From contig CANGFL010000047.1 in NCBI GenBank assembly GCA_947453015.1, positions 1 through 8,356 of the forward strand: DNA of 8,356 nucleotides, read 5' to 3'. The stretch comes from Oxalobacteraceae bacterium (GTDB lineage Bacteria > Pseudomonadota > Gammaproteobacteria > Burkholderiales > Burkholderiaceae_D). Of this stretch, positions 8,080 to 8,356 are shown one piece after another (within the stretch, counting starts at the first letter, position 1; each line of letters begins with the position of its first letter). The notes beneath the pieces are model-generated. The model made no database searches, had not been told where the DNA came from, and saw only the letters and a list, made by a program, of their open reading frames with translations. A program made the translations under genes and the position numbers.

Positions 8080-8356
8080 TTATCACCACCCATGACCTGC
8101 ATGAATACATCTTCCAAATCCGCTTGATGCAATTGCAGATCCTCTAACTTCGCACCCGAATCTCGTATCGTGGTAAGTATTCCTTCCACTTCGTCGTGAT
8201 GATTGACGCGTAAGGTGTACTTCTCACCTGCGAGCAATTCATCAGGATGGGACACCACTGCATGCAATGAAGAAGGCAGCTTGCCGCCCGATAGTTTGAC
8301 GACCAGCTGAGAACCCGAAATACGTCCAATCAACGCCGCCGTTGAATCCAGCGCCA
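8076..8356 (-). CDS. ABC exporter ATP-binding subunit (C-terminal fragment, YadG-like)
   Basis: Only the last 92 codons lie in the window; the frame is open to the right edge. The start of the fragment reads ALDSTAALIGRI, matching the segment after the H-loop of exporter ATPases, where a 'G.ivalD.p..L' motif is usual. A regulatory-like C-terminal domain follows, closing with LHQADLEDVFMQVMGG, the typical DLEDVF ending of ABC-2-partner ATPases such as YadG, CcmA-like and drug-exporter subunits. The Walker A, Walker B and signature motifs are outside the window, so ATPase identity rests on this tail and on the overlap with the permease (ATGA). An internal TTG at 8333 should not be taken as the start, since homologous sequence continues upstream of it. 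Confidence 0.85.
   Translation of the reverse strand, partial: ALDSTAALIGRISGSQLVVKLSGGKLPSSLHAVVSHPDELLAGEKYTLRVNHHDEVEGILTTIRDSGAKLEDLQLHQADLEDVFMQVMGGDK

Noticed and set aside
8076..8333. A complete small gene starting at TTG 8333
   Set aside because: Sequence typical of an ABC ATPase (ALDSTAAL) continues in frame upstream to the window edge, so this is the tail of a longer gene.

Overview
The window is one stretch of a bacterial chromosome in which every gene I can support lies on the minus strand. It therefore reads from the right end to the left: ABC-2 exporter ATPase (C-terminal end only), ABC-2 exporter permease, BolA/IbaG-like protein, murA, hisG, hisD, hisC, hisB, hisH, hisA, hisF (N-terminal three quarters only). 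The gene order (exporter, bolA-like, murA, hisGDCBHAF), a short-form HisG, a monofunctional HisB and a HisH of the 'VCVGEQMLF' type all point to a betaproteobacterium. This is an inference from remembered gene order and protein character, not from a database search. Base composition looks moderate, and hisC, hisD and hisG use more A/T-ending codons than many high-GC Burkholderiales.

Right end (about 7324-8356): the tail of an ATP-binding subunit overlaps by 4 bp (ATGA) the start of its six-helix membrane partner, giving a YadG/YadH-type exporter pair. An AT-rich gap of 53 bp follows. It holds the best promoter candidate in the window and an inverted repeat, and it ends in an AAGG Shine-Dalgarno-like sequence before a GTG start.

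Middle (about 5784-7270): the small BolA/IbaG-like gene and murA overlap by one base (TAATG). murA and hisG overlap by four (ATGA), so the cell-wall gene is physically joined to the histidine genes.

Left part (1-5787): hisG, hisD, hisC, hisB, hisH, hisA and hisF are packed with gaps of 3, 6, 13, 48, 62 and 1 bp. Together they encode ATP-phosphoribosyltransferase (catalytic subunit only), both oxidations at the end of the pathway, the transaminase, the dehydratase, the ProFAR isomerase and the two subunits of IGP synthase. hisI, hisE, the HisB-type phosphatase and hisZ are not in the window. hisI and hisE would be expected just beyond the left edge.

All reading frames are intact, and the family-defining catalytic residues I checked are present. 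I see no RNA gene, mobile element, CRISPR array or phage sequence, and no sign of an undescribed system. The points worth a second look are modest: the regulatory gap before the bolA-like gene, the two larger gaps inside the his cluster, the missing marC, and the implied HisZ.
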